The notes beneath the pieces are model-generated. The model was not told the origin of the DNA, did no database searches, and saw only the letters and a list, made by a program, of their open reading frames with translations. A DNA stretch of 64,000 bases, from NCBI RefSeq assembly GCF_030758315.1, contig NZ_CP132336.1:1798001-1862000 (forward strand). Direction: 5' to 3'. Source of the stretch: Pararhizobium sp. IMCC3301 (GTDB lineage: Bacteria; Pseudomonadota; Alphaproteobacteria; Rhizobiales; GCA-2746425). Shown here in pieces: positions 35,156 to 44,375 of this stretch (its first letter is position 1; each line of letters begins with the position of its first letter). The position numbers and the translations under genes are program-made.

Positions 35156-37180
35156 TCATTCCGGCGTTTCAGTATCGTGATTCTGCACGGGTTTGGGCTC
35201 CTGAAAGCGTATCATTCGCGGGATGGCGAACACCATCATCAGTGCGCTGAAAGCGGCAATCAAAGCAAATATCGCTCCCTCTTCGTATCCGCCGACGGTC
35301 GCGTAGAACGCACAACCGGCGATGGCAGCGTATGCCAGCCTAAACCCCGGACCCAGAGGCCGGTTCCAGTATCCGGTCAGCGCAACCTGCATTGCCCAGA
35401 AGCTGATAAACAGGCACAATACATCAAAAATGATCTCGTAAATGTTCGAATCCAGCAGGCTTCCAAACGCAAATACGAGCGGGATCAGGTAGAGAGCCTT
35501 ACCCAGTTTCACGCACTCCCAACCGGTTTGCATTGGGTCGGACCCGGCAATTCTGGCCCCTACAAATGCTGTCATACATATGGGTGGCGTTATGGTGGAA
35601 TCCTGCGCAAACCAGAAAATGATAAGGTGCGCTGCCAGTACGGACAGCCCAAGATCCTGAAGAAAGGGCGCGCCGAGTGCAGCAATGATCACGTAGGATG
35701 CAGTCACCGGCATTCCCATTCCCACGACGTAGCTGATGAGCCCGATCAGGACGACTGCAATCAGGACCGAACCGTCGGAAAACTTCAACAGGATTGAAGT
35801 GATCTTGATCAGCAGCCCGGTCTGCACAACAACGCCGTAGATAATAGCGGCACTCGCCAACAGCGCCGAAATGCTCAGGGCAACACGCGCTCCAGCCTCC
35901 AGGGTGGTGATCATCTTGCGCAAACTGATACGTGTGGACTTGCGGGTAAGCGCCATAACAAACGTCGCCACCACACAGGCGCCCGCCGAGAAGAAAGGTG
36001 TGTAATCCATCAACAGCAATGCGATCAAAGTGCTGATCGCGGCAATGATGTGCCAGCCCTGAAGCAGCGTAACGGACAGGCTTGGAAGCAATGACTTGTC
36101 CAGACCTTTCAGGTTTCGTTGAGCGGCCTTGATGTCGGTAAATACATAGATGGAAAAGTAATACAGAATGGCCGGCGCGATGGAGTACAACAGAATTTTT
36201 GCAAGCGGTTCGCTTGTCAAACTTGCCATGACGAAGGCACCGGCCCCCATCAGTGGTGGAGTGAGCCCTCCCCCAACTGAAGCGACAACTTCGATCGCTG
36301 CAGCTTCGTGGGGCTTGTAGCCTGTCCGCTTCATCAAGGGGATTGTCATGGTCCCGGTGGTTGCCACATTCGAGATCGACGATCCGGACAGCATCCCCAT
36401 CAACGCGGATGAAATAACGGCCACCTTCGCGGGGCCACCACGTTTGTGACCCGCAATGGAAAGCGCCAGGTTTGTGAAAACCGCGTCCCCGCCTGTGGCG
36501 CGCAACAATGTCCCGAAGAGCAGGAACACGAACAAAAACGTCGCCATGATGCCGGTGACGAAATTAAAGATACCGGTCGTATCCATATACAGCGTTTCAA
36601 TCAATTCCGGCAGCGGCACGCCGCGGTGCTCGAACAAGCCAGGCCAGTAGGGCCCGGTCACCGCGTAGAGAATGAAGATCAGGTTGAGAGAAACAATGAC
36701 CCCGCCGACCGTTCGCCGGGTTGCCTCGAAAATGACGAAGAGCGCCAAAAGACCAAGAACAATGTCTGTCAGTGGCACCTCGTCAAATCCGACATAGCGG
36801 TTGAGATAGCGATCCTGCGAAAAGAATGCCCATGCAAAGACCACGGCCCCGATCAACGCAAATGTGCAATCGAGCAGTGACAGTCGGTTCCCTCGAGCCG
36901 ATTTGAAAGCCGGATACAGCAGGAATGTCAGAGGTATGGTAAAAAACAGATGCAGGCTGCGTGTTGCGATTTCACCAATCGTGGCCGTGAAGGCGAAGTA
37001 GAGCGTGATCAGCGACAGCGACGCAGCAGCGATTGTGACAGACCACCCAAGTGGCCCTGAAAACTTGCGTTGCTCTGCAGGAAACAGCCGCTCTGCGAAG
37101 TCGGCATCAGATATTTCCGCAACGTCAACAGTCGAACCAAGCACGGAATCAGGATTTGGATTTGTCATCTGGGAAATCAT
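35156..37180 (-). CDS. TRAP transporter fused permease (DctQM type, TAXI partner)
   Basis: 674 residues with many membrane helices. The N-terminal four-helix DctQ-like part (to about residue 160) is fused to a DctM-like channel with FLLFGTLLRATGGDAVFTNLA, GMLSGSSISNVATTGTMTIP and the repeat-type motif VGMGMPVTASYVIIAALG. Fused TRAP permeases normally work with TAXI-type binding proteins, and one is encoded directly upstream. Such transporters use a sodium or proton gradient to import carboxylates, amino acids or related anions. A second start at 37168 is possible. Confidence 0.93.
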   Translation of the reverse strand: MISQMTNPNPDSVLGSTVDVAEISDADFAERLFPAEQRKFSGPLGWSVTIAAASLSLITLYFAFTATIGEIATRSLHLFFTIPLTFLLYPAFKSARGNRLSLLDCTFALIGAVVFAWAFFSQDRYLNRYVGFDEVPLTDIVLGLLALFVIFEATRRTVGGVIVSLNLIFILYAVTGPYWPGLFEHRGVPLPELIETLYMDTTGIFNFVTGIMATFLFVFLLFGTLLRATGGDAVFTNLALSIAGHKRGGPAKVAVISSALMGMLSGSSISNVATTGTMTIPLMKRTGYKPHEAAAIEVVASVGGGLTPPLMGAGAFVMASLTSEPLAKILLYSIAPAILYYFSIYVFTDIKAAQRNLKGLDKSLLPSLSVTLLQGWHIIAAISTLIALLLMDYTPFFSAGACVVATFVMALTRKSTRISLRKMITTLEAGARVALSISALLASAAIIYGVVVQTGLLIKITSILLKFSDGSVLIAVVLIGLISYVVGMGMPVTASYVIIAALGAPFLQDLGLSVLAAHLIIFWFAQDSTITPPICMTAFVGARIAGSDPMQTGWECVKLGKALYLIPLVFAFGSLLDSNIYEIIFDVLCLFISFWAMQVALTGYWNRPLGPGFRLAYAAIAGCAFYATVGGYEEGAIFALIAAFSALMMVFAIPRMIRFQEPKPVQNHDTETPE

Positions 37181-37251
37181 TATCCGCTTTGGTGTCGAAA
37201 CCTGTTGTCAGGCGACTCAAAGCCGCCTGACAATACGTTTATTGTGACGGG

Positions 37252-38238
37252 CTATTCTATCCAGCCGGCTTCCTTGAAGTAACGCAACGCACCAGGATGG
37301 GTTGGGATCGGGTGCCCCATGGGCATCAGCTCCGGTTGCCAGTTTTCAAAGCCACCATAGGCCGAAATCAGGCGGTCGCGATTTTCGGCCATTTCCTTGA
37401 CCATGGTGTACACGATCTCTTCGTCCATTTCTTCGGTGGTAAACACCACAGTTGAAAGGTTGAGTGATTTGATCGGCGTATCCTGGCCGGAATAGGTGCC
37501 GGCGGGAATGTCAAATTTGACATAGCCCCAATTATTGACCATCTCGTCGCGAATGGTCTCGGGCATATCAAACAGACGCGCGTCACGGGCAGCGAGTGCC
37601 TGCTGCAGGTCGCTTGATTTGATACCAACCGTGTTCGTGTAAATGTCGATCTGACGGTTCAAAAATGCGTCGAGCAGGCCTTGTTGCTGGCCTTCCATGA
37701 CCCTGCCGCCAGCGGTCTCAATTCCTTCAAAATTGGTCCCGTACTCTTCCATTATACGCTCAATGCCAAACAGGTTCGACGATCCTTTGGCACCGACGCC
37801 GATACGGACTTCACCCCCGTCCTTGACCTTGGAGAATGCATCGTCGTCAACGTCGCCAGCCAGGACGATTTGAACCGTATTTGGGACCACATTGGCAATC
37901 ACCCGAAGGTTTTTCAAACCCTCACTTTCAAGAATGGGATTGTTGCCATTGTAGATTGCCAACAGAAATGGACCATATGAAAGCCCGAAATCAGCTTTGC
38001 CACTGCCAACAGACAATGGGTTACCGATCGCCCCTTTACCTGGAATTGTGCTGACCGGCTGCCCGGAGTAATTTTCATTGACCATTTCGGAGATGGCGGT
38101 TGCCGTTGGAAACCATGTTCCGGTGGGGCCGCCTGAAATGAAGGTTGCGGATTTGTGCTCTGCATCTTGCGCAAGACCCTGCCCGCCCACCAGCAACAGC
38201 CCTGCTGCCGCGGTAAATAGGAATTTCGAAAGTTTCAT
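37252..38238 (-). CDS. TAXI family TRAP transporter substrate-binding protein
   Basis: About 328 residues from the ATG at 38238, which follows AGAGGAGCAAATT; the open frame upstream is not used. A Sec signal peptide (residues 1-24, ending QGLAQD) precedes the TAXI domain (FISGGPTGTWFPTATAISEM, PGKGAIGNPLSVGSGKADFGLSYG as landmarks; YTNTVGIKSSDLQ further on). It binds substrate in the periplasm for the fused permease encoded downstream. A GGAAC-N3-GTTTG box lies about 100 bases upstream. Confidence 0.94.
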   Translation of the reverse strand: MKLSKFLFTAAAGLLLVGGQGLAQDAEHKSATFISGGPTGTWFPTATAISEMVNENYSGQPVSTIPGKGAIGNPLSVGSGKADFGLSYGPFLLAIYNGNNPILESEGLKNLRVIANVVPNTVQIVLAGDVDDDAFSKVKDGGEVRIGVGAKGSSNLFGIERIMEEYGTNFEGIETAGGRVMEGQQQGLLDAFLNRQIDIYTNTVGIKSSDLQQALAARDARLFDMPETIRDEMVNNWGYVKFDIPAGTYSGQDTPIKSLNLSTVVFTTEEMDEEIVYTMVKEMAENRDRLISAYGGFENWQPELMPMGHPIPTHPGALRYFKEAGWIE

Positions 38239-38333
38239 AATTTGCTCCTCTGGCACTGATAAAAAACTTTGGGCGGCCGCAATCAAATCCACCGTGGTGC
38301 ATTGAATCCGATACCCACTAAAGTTTTTTATAC

Positions 38334-38346
38334 GGAACAACGTTTG
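38334..38346. promoter_or_regulatory. GGAAC-N3-GTTTK box upstream of the TRAP genes
   Basis: GGAACAACGTTTG is a partial palindrome between the TRAP and tct operons. Similar boxes lie at 38558-38570 and 54262-54274. An ATGTAAAAC sequence at 38349-38357 recurs inverted at 38547-38555 close to the second box. Likely an operator for the IclR protein encoded at 56519-57310, by inference. Confidence 0.5.
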
Positions 38347-38557
38347 ATATGTAAAACATTTTCATGGTGTTTCGCGGCCAAAGCCTCTCATCTCTGGTGT
38401 CTACGGGTTAATTGGCGCGCGAAAATAAGAGGGCGCAAATTTGCAAACTTACGGCAAACGCGGAGGATCTGGAATTGCCAGAGCCGTACACGGTGAATTC
38501 AATCTTGGATCACTTATGGAGGTTGTCTGTTTTTCTAGAATACAGTGTTTTACATTT

Positions 38558-38570
38558 GGAACGGTGTTTG
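38558..38570. promoter_or_regulatory. GGAAC-N3-GTTTK box upstream of tctCBA
   Basis: GGAACGGTGTTTG lies 81-93 bases before the tctC start, with an inverted copy of the ATGTAAAAC sequence (GTTTTACAT) just before it. It has the same form as the boxes at 38334 and 54262. The 412-base gap between the two divergent operons otherwise shows no gene. Confidence 0.5.
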
Positions 38571-38650
38571 GTAGACAAAACATCGTGACGGGGCTGAAAT
38601 ACAATCCTGATGTCCCGAAAACCAATTATTTTTTTAAAAGGACAAGACAT

Positions 38651-39610
38651 ATGCCTTCCAAAAATTTGGTGACACTGGGTTTTGCGCTCGCCGCCACTCT
38701 GTTTTCCGGTTTGGCTTGGGCCGAATATCCTGAAAAAGCAATCAACTTGATCGTACCTTACGGCGCAGGTGGCGGTACTGACTTGTCAGCCCGCATTTTG
38801 GCGCCTGCGCTGGAAAAGGAACTTGGGCAGCCGGTGATTGTAGTCAACAAGCCAGGCGGCGGTGGCGCAGTCGCTTTGGGGACTTTGTTTGCCGGGAAGC
38901 CTGATGGCTACACAATCGCATTGGGAACCGGATCGAACATGACGATCATTCCCCACACGACACCGGTCGGATATGAGATTGAGAATTTTACCTACATCGC
39001 AAATTATGTCGGATGGCCATTCATGATGGTCGTGAATTCCGAGATTCCTGCGGAGTCGATTTCGGACGTCATTTCCTGGGCAAAGGAAAATCCCGGAGAA
39101 CTGGTTTCTGCCAGCACTGGCGGGTTCAACTATCACGTCGTGGCCATGGAGTTGATGTCTCAAGCTAGTGGTGGATTGGATATTCGAAACCTGCCCACCA
39201 ACAGTACATCTGAATCACTGGCGCGGTTGCTTTCAGGAGATGCAAATATTGTCGTAGGGTCTCCTGCCACATATCTGGAGCATGTTAAATCCGGTGAATT
39301 GCGTGCAATTGGCATCGTTTCCGATGTGCGTGGGCCATTGCTGGAAGGCCTCGAATTAGAGTCATCCAAAGATGTTCTTGGGTTTGAGTTGAAAAACACC
39401 ACCGTCGTGATTGCACCTCCTGGCGTGCCGGAAGATATCCGCGCGAGGCTTGAAGAGGCCATGGAATCCGCTTTGGCGGATCCGGAAGTCATTGCACAGG
39501 TCAACGCACTGGGCTTCCCTGTACAATATGATGCCGGCCCTGTTGCCAGGGACAAGACGCTGGAAACATCCAACATGTTTGGCGGCGTGATCAAGAAGCT
39601 GACAGAATAA
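38651..39610 (+). CDS. TctC-type (Bug family) binding protein of a tripartite tricarboxylate transporter, copy 1
   Basis: About 319 residues from the ATG at 38651, with AAAAGGAC upstream; the frame opens 210 bases earlier without support. A Sec signal peptide (ending GLAWAEYP) is followed by the Bug-family core: INLIVPYGAGGGTDLSAR, VVNKPGGGGAVALGTLFAGKPDGYT and STGGFNYH regions. It captures a carboxylate and delivers it to the TctBA membrane complex encoded directly downstream. The substrate is unknown. Confidence 0.93.
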   Translation: MPSKNLVTLGFALAATLFSGLAWAEYPEKAINLIVPYGAGGGTDLSARILAPALEKELGQPVIVVNKPGGGGAVALGTLFAGKPDGYTIALGTGSNMTIIPHTTPVGYEIENFTYIANYVGWPFMMVVNSEIPAESISDVISWAKENPGELVSASTGGFNYHVVAMELMSQASGGLDIRNLPTNSTSESLARLLSGDANIVVGSPATYLEHVKSGELRAIGIVSDVRGPLLEGLELESSKDVLGFELKNTTVVIAPPGVPEDIRARLEEAMESALADPEVIAQVNALGFPVQYDAGPVARDKTLETSNMFGGVIKKLTE

Positions 39611-39633
39611 CAGCAGAATAAGGGAGTCCGCCC

Positions 39634-40182
39634 ATGATCAGGACAATACATGGTGAAATCGCCTCGGCGTTTATGTTCCTCTGTGTTGGCCTCTATTGCA
39701 TCGGCGCGGGCTCTCAGTTCGAATATTACGGGTTGCTCGGACCAGGACCCGGATTCTTTCCAATTCTGGTCGGGAGCCTTATCGTCGCACTCTCAGTGGG
39801 CTTGTTTATCAGCATATACCGGTCTGCCCACGCCCCGTCCCCCAACGATATTCCGACGACGCAAGACGCCATTAAACAACAGTTTGCCAACCAGCAGAAT
39901 GGCAACAAGCCATTTTTTGAAGAGACGGGTTCGGTCCGACGCGTCGGTGGTATGCTCATCGCCATTGTGGCAACGACAGCTCTGCTTGAGGTGATTGGAT
40001 TTCGACTGGCCATCTTATTGTTTGCCCTTTCGGCCCCCTCAATGATGGACCGGCCAAGTCTTTTCTGGCGCATCGTTTTGGCACTGCTTTGCAGTTTCGG
40101 AGTGGCATACGCCTTCGAAAACTGGCTGGGTGTTCAACTCCCCAAACCATCAATCCAATTCATTGAAGATCTGGGTCTATGA
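39634..40182 (+). CDS. TctB-type small membrane subunit, copy 1
   Basis: 182 residues with four hydrophobic segments and the TctB pattern (GLLGPGPGFFPILVGSLIVALS, then ALLEVIGFRLAILLFALS). A polar loop of about 50 residues between helices 2 and 3 is longer than in copy 2 (156 residues). The stop overlaps the TctA start by four bases. Confidence 0.88.
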   Translation: MIRTIHGEIASAFMFLCVGLYCIGAGSQFEYYGLLGPGPGFFPILVGSLIVALSVGLFISIYRSAHAPSPNDIPTTQDAIKQQFANQQNGNKPFFEETGSVRRVGGMLIAIVATTALLEVIGFRLAILLFALSAPSMMDRPSLFWRIVLALLCSFGVAYAFENWLGVQLPKPSIQFIEDLGL

Positions 40183-41693
40183 TCGAAATTTTAGAGCCAC
40201 TTCTCTTTGGGCTGCAAAATGCAGTCACACTGGAGAACCTGACATTTGCGCTTATCGGTTGCATTATTGGCACAGCTGTTGGCGTCCTGCCGGGTGTCGG
40301 CCCAGTCGCCGGAATTGCGATACTCCTGCCGGTCACGTTTAGCCTGAGCCCTGTGGGTGCCCTCATCATGTTGTCGGCCATCTATTATGGCACGATGTAT
40401 GGTGGCACAATCACCAGCGTCCTCATGAATGTGCCGGGTGAAACAGCCTCGGTTGTCACGGCAATCGAAGGCCACCAACTGGCCCGACAGGGCCGTGCCG
40501 GTGCAGCCCTGTCTATCGCGGCCATAGGATCGTTTATTGGCGGTGGCCTGGCAACGCTGGGGATTGTCTTTATCTCTGGTCCCCTGAGTGAGTTTGGTCT
40601 GAAGTTCGGCCCTCCAGAATTTTTTGGTCTTGTGGTGCTGTCTTTCACACTTCTTGTTGCGCTGACTGCAGATTCCGCCCTGAAGGGCTTTGCTGTAGCA
40701 GCCTTTGGTCTGGCACTGACACTTCCAGGTTTCGACCCGATGACGGGCATTCCCAGAATGACTTTCGGCTCGATCAATATGCTGGACGGCTTCGCATTTG
40801 TGCCGGTCCTGATGGGATTGTTCGGAATTTCCGAGATTCTGCTGAACATCGAAAGCCGCAGCACAAAGTTGCTGTCTGCTCCCATGTCAACGCTGTGGCC
40901 ATCGCGCGACGATTGGAAGAAATGTTTTGGCCCGATCATTCGCGGCAGCGGGCTTGGTTTCATTATCGGTGTGATCCCGGGTCTTGGATCCGCAACATCA
41001 TCGTTTATTTCCTACGCGCTTGAAAAACGCTTGAGTTCAACTCCCGAAAAATTCGGCAGAGGCGCCATCGAAGGCGTCGCCGGTCCGGAAACCGCCAACA
41101 ATGCAAGCGCGAATGCAGCACTTCTGCCGCTTTTGACATTGGGAATTCCCGGCTCCGCCACGACGGCATTGCTATTAGGGGCTTTCCTCATCAACGGCAT
41201 CGCTCCAGGACCGTTTTTGTTTCAAGACCATCCGGACCTCGTCTGGACACTTATCGCAAGCATGTTCATCGGAAATGTGATCCTTCTAATCCTGAATCTC
41301 CCATTGGTCGGCCTTTGGGTCAAAATCCTTCTCATTCCCTACCCGCTTCTGATGACGATGATCATCGTCTTCACAATCGTCGGCAGCTATAGCCTGAACG
41401 GCAGCGCATTCGATGTCGCAGTCATGATCGGGTTTGGATTTGTTGGATATCTGCTGCGAAAAGCGTCGTTTCCAATGGCCCCTATCGCTCTGACACTGGT
41501 GCTTGGTCCATATTTCGAGCAATCGTTGCGCCAGTCACTCGTCTTGTCCAAGGGCGATTACAGTATCTTCTTCAGAAGCGGAATCTCATCGACATTGATC
41601 GGTCTGGCAATGCTAGCCATCGCGCTTATTGTGTTGAAGAGCATTTTCTCGAACATCCGTTTGCCCTGGCGTGCCGAGGACAGTGAAGTCTAG
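40179..41693 (+). CDS. TctA-type large membrane subunit, copy 1
   Basis: 504 residues, about twelve membrane helices. Family motifs: GVLPGVGPVAGIAILLPVTF, YYGTMYGGTITSVLMNVPGE, and in the repeat half GVIPGLGSATSSFISYALEK and LGIPGSATTALLLGAF. It is the transport channel of the tripartite carboxylate system. Its last 33 codons have a 75% identical remnant at 47548-47646, evidence for an additional tctA gene once present nearby. Confidence 0.95.
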   Translation: MIEILEPLLFGLQNAVTLENLTFALIGCIIGTAVGVLPGVGPVAGIAILLPVTFSLSPVGALIMLSAIYYGTMYGGTITSVLMNVPGETASVVTAIEGHQLARQGRAGAALSIAAIGSFIGGGLATLGIVFISGPLSEFGLKFGPPEFFGLVVLSFTLLVALTADSALKGFAVAAFGLALTLPGFDPMTGIPRMTFGSINMLDGFAFVPVLMGLFGISEILLNIESRSTKLLSAPMSTLWPSRDDWKKCFGPIIRGSGLGFIIGVIPGLGSATSSFISYALEKRLSSTPEKFGRGAIEGVAGPETANNASANAALLPLLTLGIPGSATTALLLGAFLINGIAPGPFLFQDHPDLVWTLIASMFIGNVILLILNLPLVGLWVKILLIPYPLLMTMIIVFTIVGSYSLNGSAFDVAVMIGFGFVGYLLRKASFPMAPIALTLVLGPYFEQSLRQSLVLSKGDYSIFFRSGISSTLIGLAMLAIALIVLKSIFSNIRLPWRAEDSEV

Positions 41694-41746
41694 GGTTGGG
41701 ACCTATTAATCCCGTAATCTGCAATGATGCCCTCTTGAAGGACCTC

Positions 41747-42076
41747 ATGACATACAGCTTTCGACCTGCTGCGTTGAGCGACCTGGAAACGCTAGCCGAA
41801 TGACAGCGGCGATCCCATGTCGCTTGTTGGTGGGATTCAGCACCGAGCTTCACTGAAGACGATCTCACCAACCCGCGCGTGGCAAGATGGATGGTAGAAA
41901 CCAAGGGGAATGCATTTGCTTTCATGCACGACTATGATGTGCACGGTTCGAGGCAGCACTATTTTGATTGTTTGCCTCAAGGCTCTCGCGGGATTTATCA
42001 GTTTATCGGTATGCCAAAAATGATCGGATGTGATGAGGGTCCTCAGTTTATCGCGGAGCGACCAAATTCTTTGTGA
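41747..42076 (+). pseudogene. Acetyltransferase gene (AAC(6')-like GNAT), broken
   Basis: A single reading frame from ATG 41747 gives MTYSFRPAALSDLETLAE, an internal TGA (41801-41803), then QRRSHVACWWDSAPSFTEDD and further on GSRGIYQFIGMPKMIG. This matches the N-terminal two thirds of GNAT enzymes of the aminoglycoside 6'-acetyltransferase type, in which the TGA position is normally Trp (LAEWQRR), so TGG to TGA is the likely mutation. The frame ends at 42076, before the C-terminal acetyl-CoA part, so it is also truncated. It is not expected to give resistance. Confidence 0.78.
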
Positions 42077-42139
42077 TGATCGCGTGCTGGTGCTGCGGAG
42101 ATTGAGCAGAGCGCGGATGGTTAGCCCTTTTGCCGGAGA

Positions 42140-42802
42140 TCAGACTGGCCAGATCAATTGCAATTTTTCTCCAGATAGAATGCGATCACGGGCAGCGGTC
42201 TCGTTGGCGCCAAGCGCATCCGCCGCATCGGCAACATCGCGTGCCCGGCATTTTGGAATGGCGACGACGCCGTCAATATCGCCGAAAATAATATCACCGG
42301 GCGACACTGTAACCCGGCCCAGTGTAAGCGGCACTTGGCTCTCCTTGGGCTCCTTTTTGCCCGTCACGCCAACCGGGCTTGCCGCGGATCCGAACAGTGG
42401 ATAACCGAGCATGCGCACTTGGGCGAGATCGCGTACTGTGCCCTGGACAATAGTTGCCCCTGCTCCAGCTGTCTTGGCTCCCGACGACATCAATTCCCCC
42501 GAGCAACTTCCTTCTGCGCATGATGCATCGCATACAATAATTCCGCCTGTTGGACAATTGTCGATGGCGTTGTGATAGACATCCTGCGGCTCGCCCATGC
42601 GGTCTGAGGGTTTGAAGAGAACTGTTACCGCCGGTCCACAGACCACAGCACCCGGCTCCAGCGCTCCCAACAGCGAAATACCCTCAAGGTACCCCCATAG
42701 ACCAAGCGATTCCATACTGTCGTGAATGTCACCGGAATACCACTTTTTCAGCCGCTCTATGGCCACCCAATCCGTGTCTGTATAGTCAAATTGTGAATTC
42801 AT
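42140..42802 (-). CDS. RraA-like aldolase/decarboxylase family protein
   Basis: 220 residues. It carries the class II pyruvate aldolase (HMG/CHA aldolase) signature of the RraA family: SGELMSSGAKTAG (101-113) and GTVRDLAQVRMLGYPLFG with R124 and D125, then GDIIFGDIDGVVAIP. Related enzymes cleave 4-hydroxy-4-methyl-2-oxoglutarate-type acids or decarboxylate oxaloacetate. True RraA (RNase E inhibitor) is about 160 residues and lacks this context. It overlaps the FCD regulator gene by four bases and is the last gene of the tctCBA-2 operon, suggesting the imported acid is cleaved to pyruvate. Confidence 0.85.
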   Translation of the reverse strand: MNSQFDYTDTDWVAIERLKKWYSGDIHDSMESLGLWGYLEGISLLGALEPGAVVCGPAVTVLFKPSDRMGEPQDVYHNAIDNCPTGGIIVCDASCAEGSCSGELMSSGAKTAGAGATIVQGTVRDLAQVRMLGYPLFGSAASPVGVTGKKEPKESQVPLTLGRVTVSPGDIIFGDIDGVVAIPKCRARDVADAADALGANETAARDRILSGEKLQLIWPV

Positions 42803-43551
42803 TTCAGATTGTCCTGTTCCTTGACCTTGGCAATGGCCAGGCGGAGATACGATGTCGAATTGGCGATCTGCGCGCGCAGCAGCGCCTTGGCGCCGAGTTC
42901 GTTTCGGTCGCGGACCATTGCGAAGATTTTGGCATGTTCATCATAGGCCGCATCAAGCGACTTGGACGGAACTCGGCTGGTGACACGGATCAACTCGGTG
43001 ATCAAGCCAAACAGGTTGTTGTAAAAAACCGTAAGGATCTCATTGCCGGCCGATCGAACAAGCGCCAAGTGGAAGGCTGCATCCATTTCTGTGAACCCGA
43101 AAAAATCACCCTGATCACGCGCAACTTCCATGCCCTTCAGCGCTGCTTCGACTTCTGGCTCGATTGGGTTCTCTCTGGCAGTCAGGGTTCCAAGAACCTC
43201 GATTTCGATCATCCTGCGCACATCCATCAACTGGACAAGATAATCGGGGTCCGTGGAGAACCGTTGCCGGATATTTGTTGCCAGAGTACCCAAGAATTCA
43301 CCGACATCATCACGCACGACAATGGTGCGTTCTCCATGCTTGCGGCGCACCAGCCCCTTGGTTTCCAATATCTGCAGGGCTTCCCGGACAGAGCGCGTGG
43401 ATACGCCGAATTCCCGCGCCATCTCGCTTTCGGATGGCAGGCGTTCCCCGATTTCCAGCGTACCTGCAAGTATTTTTTCTTCGAAAGCATCCGCAACCGA
43501 GGAATGCAGGCGGCTGCGCGCGCCCACCCTTGGAGTTAGATCGGTTACCAC
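42799..43551 (-). CDS. GntR family (FadR/FCD) transcriptional regulator
   Basis: 250 residues. The N-terminal winged helix-turn-helix (ILAGTLEIGERLPSESEMAREFGVSTRSVREALQ) is followed by a helical FCD ligand-binding domain with metal-site histidines (DAAFHLALVRSAGN and DEHAKIFAMV). FCD regulators sense small carboxylates. It is encoded inside the tctCBA-SDR-aldolase operon, so local autoregulation is likely; the palindrome at 47379-47398 is a candidate site. Confidence 0.93.
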   Translation of the reverse strand: MVTDLTPRVGARSRLHSSVADAFEEKILAGTLEIGERLPSESEMAREFGVSTRSVREALQILETKGLVRRKHGERTIVVRDDVGEFLGTLATNIRQRFSTDPDYLVQLMDVRRMIEIEVLGTLTARENPIEPEVEAALKGMEVARDQGDFFGFTEMDAAFHLALVRSAGNEILTVFYNNLFGLITELIRVTSRVPSKSLDAAYDEHAKIFAMVRDRNELGAKALLRAQIANSTSYLRLAIAKVKEQDNLK

Positions 43552-44375
43552 GCTGTGAAGCCTCCATCGACCACGACATTAGAACCCGTCATGTAGGACG
43601 AGGCGTCCGATGCCAGAAAACGTATGACACCATTATATTCATCGATTTCCGCCTGTCTGCGCATCGGCACGCGTTCCAGGAAATTATCGACAAATTCCTT
43701 GTCGAAACTTCCAGTCTTTACACCGCCAAAGGAAATAAGGTTGGTTCGCACCTTTTTCTCCGCCCAGTAGGTGGCCAGATATCGGGTGAGGTTGATCAGG
43801 CCGGACTTTGAAGCTGCATAGCTGACAGCCTTGATGAAAGGCACGCCATCGCGTTCTTCACGATAGGCGTAGAGTGACTGGTTTGGCGACACCAGGCCGT
43901 AGATTGATCCGATATTGATAATCGAACCGCGTCGCGCCTCGGCCATGGCGGAACCCACAACCTGACTTGTCAGCATTACGCCGGTCAGGTTTGTGTCGAT
44001 GATTTCGTCCCAGTAATGTTGCGGATAGTCCTCGAAGGGGGCATTTTGCTCCGCTGTACCGTCGGGTTTGGAATCAATCCCGGCATTGTTGACCAGAATA
44101 TGCGGGGTGCCCCAGTCGTTCTTCAACATTTCCGTTGCGGCCTGCAATTCTTCCTTTTTTGCGACACTTGCCTCATAGATCCGGATACGGTCAGTGAGGC
44201 CCGGAAATTTTTCTGCCAGTTGTGCATCAGAAAACGGACGCCGACTGAAAATGGCGACATTTGCGCCAGCCTGCGCCAACGAGGTCGAAAACTGCGTGCC
44301 AAGTTGCCCAAGCCCCCCGGTGACCACTGCAATTCGATCTTTGACACTGAACATTTCATCCATTTTGGTTCTCAC
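43545..44375 (-). CDS. Short-chain dehydrogenase/reductase, tct-2 operon
   Basis: 276 residues from a GTG that overlaps the tctA stop (GTGA); ATGs at 44363 and 44354 are alternatives. It has the NAD(P) motif VTGGLGQLG, NNAGID, and active-site SIYGLVSPNQ...SYAASKSG (Ser, Tyr and Lys present). Residues 165-175 hold a short insert (YREERDGVPF) before the catalytic Tyr. It should oxidise a hydroxy acid or sugar acid upstream of the RraA-like aldolase step, which is inference. Confidence 0.9.
   Translation of the reverse strand: MRTKMDEMFSVKDRIAVVTGGLGQLGTQFSTSLAQAGANVAIFSRRPFSDAQLAEKFPGLTDRIRIYEASVAKKEELQAATEMLKNDWGTPHILVNNAGIDSKPDGTAEQNAPFEDYPQHYWDEIIDTNLTGVMLTSQVVGSAMAEARRGSIINIGSIYGLVSPNQSLYAYREERDGVPFIKAVSYAASKSGLINLTRYLATYWAEKKVRTNLISFGGVKTGSFDKEFVDNFLERVPMRRQAEIDEYNGVIRFLASDASSYMTGSNVVVDGGFTAW

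Noticed and set aside
35120-35797. 225-codon open frame on the plus strand
   Set aside because: Antisense to the TRAP permease 3' end; no recognisable protein.
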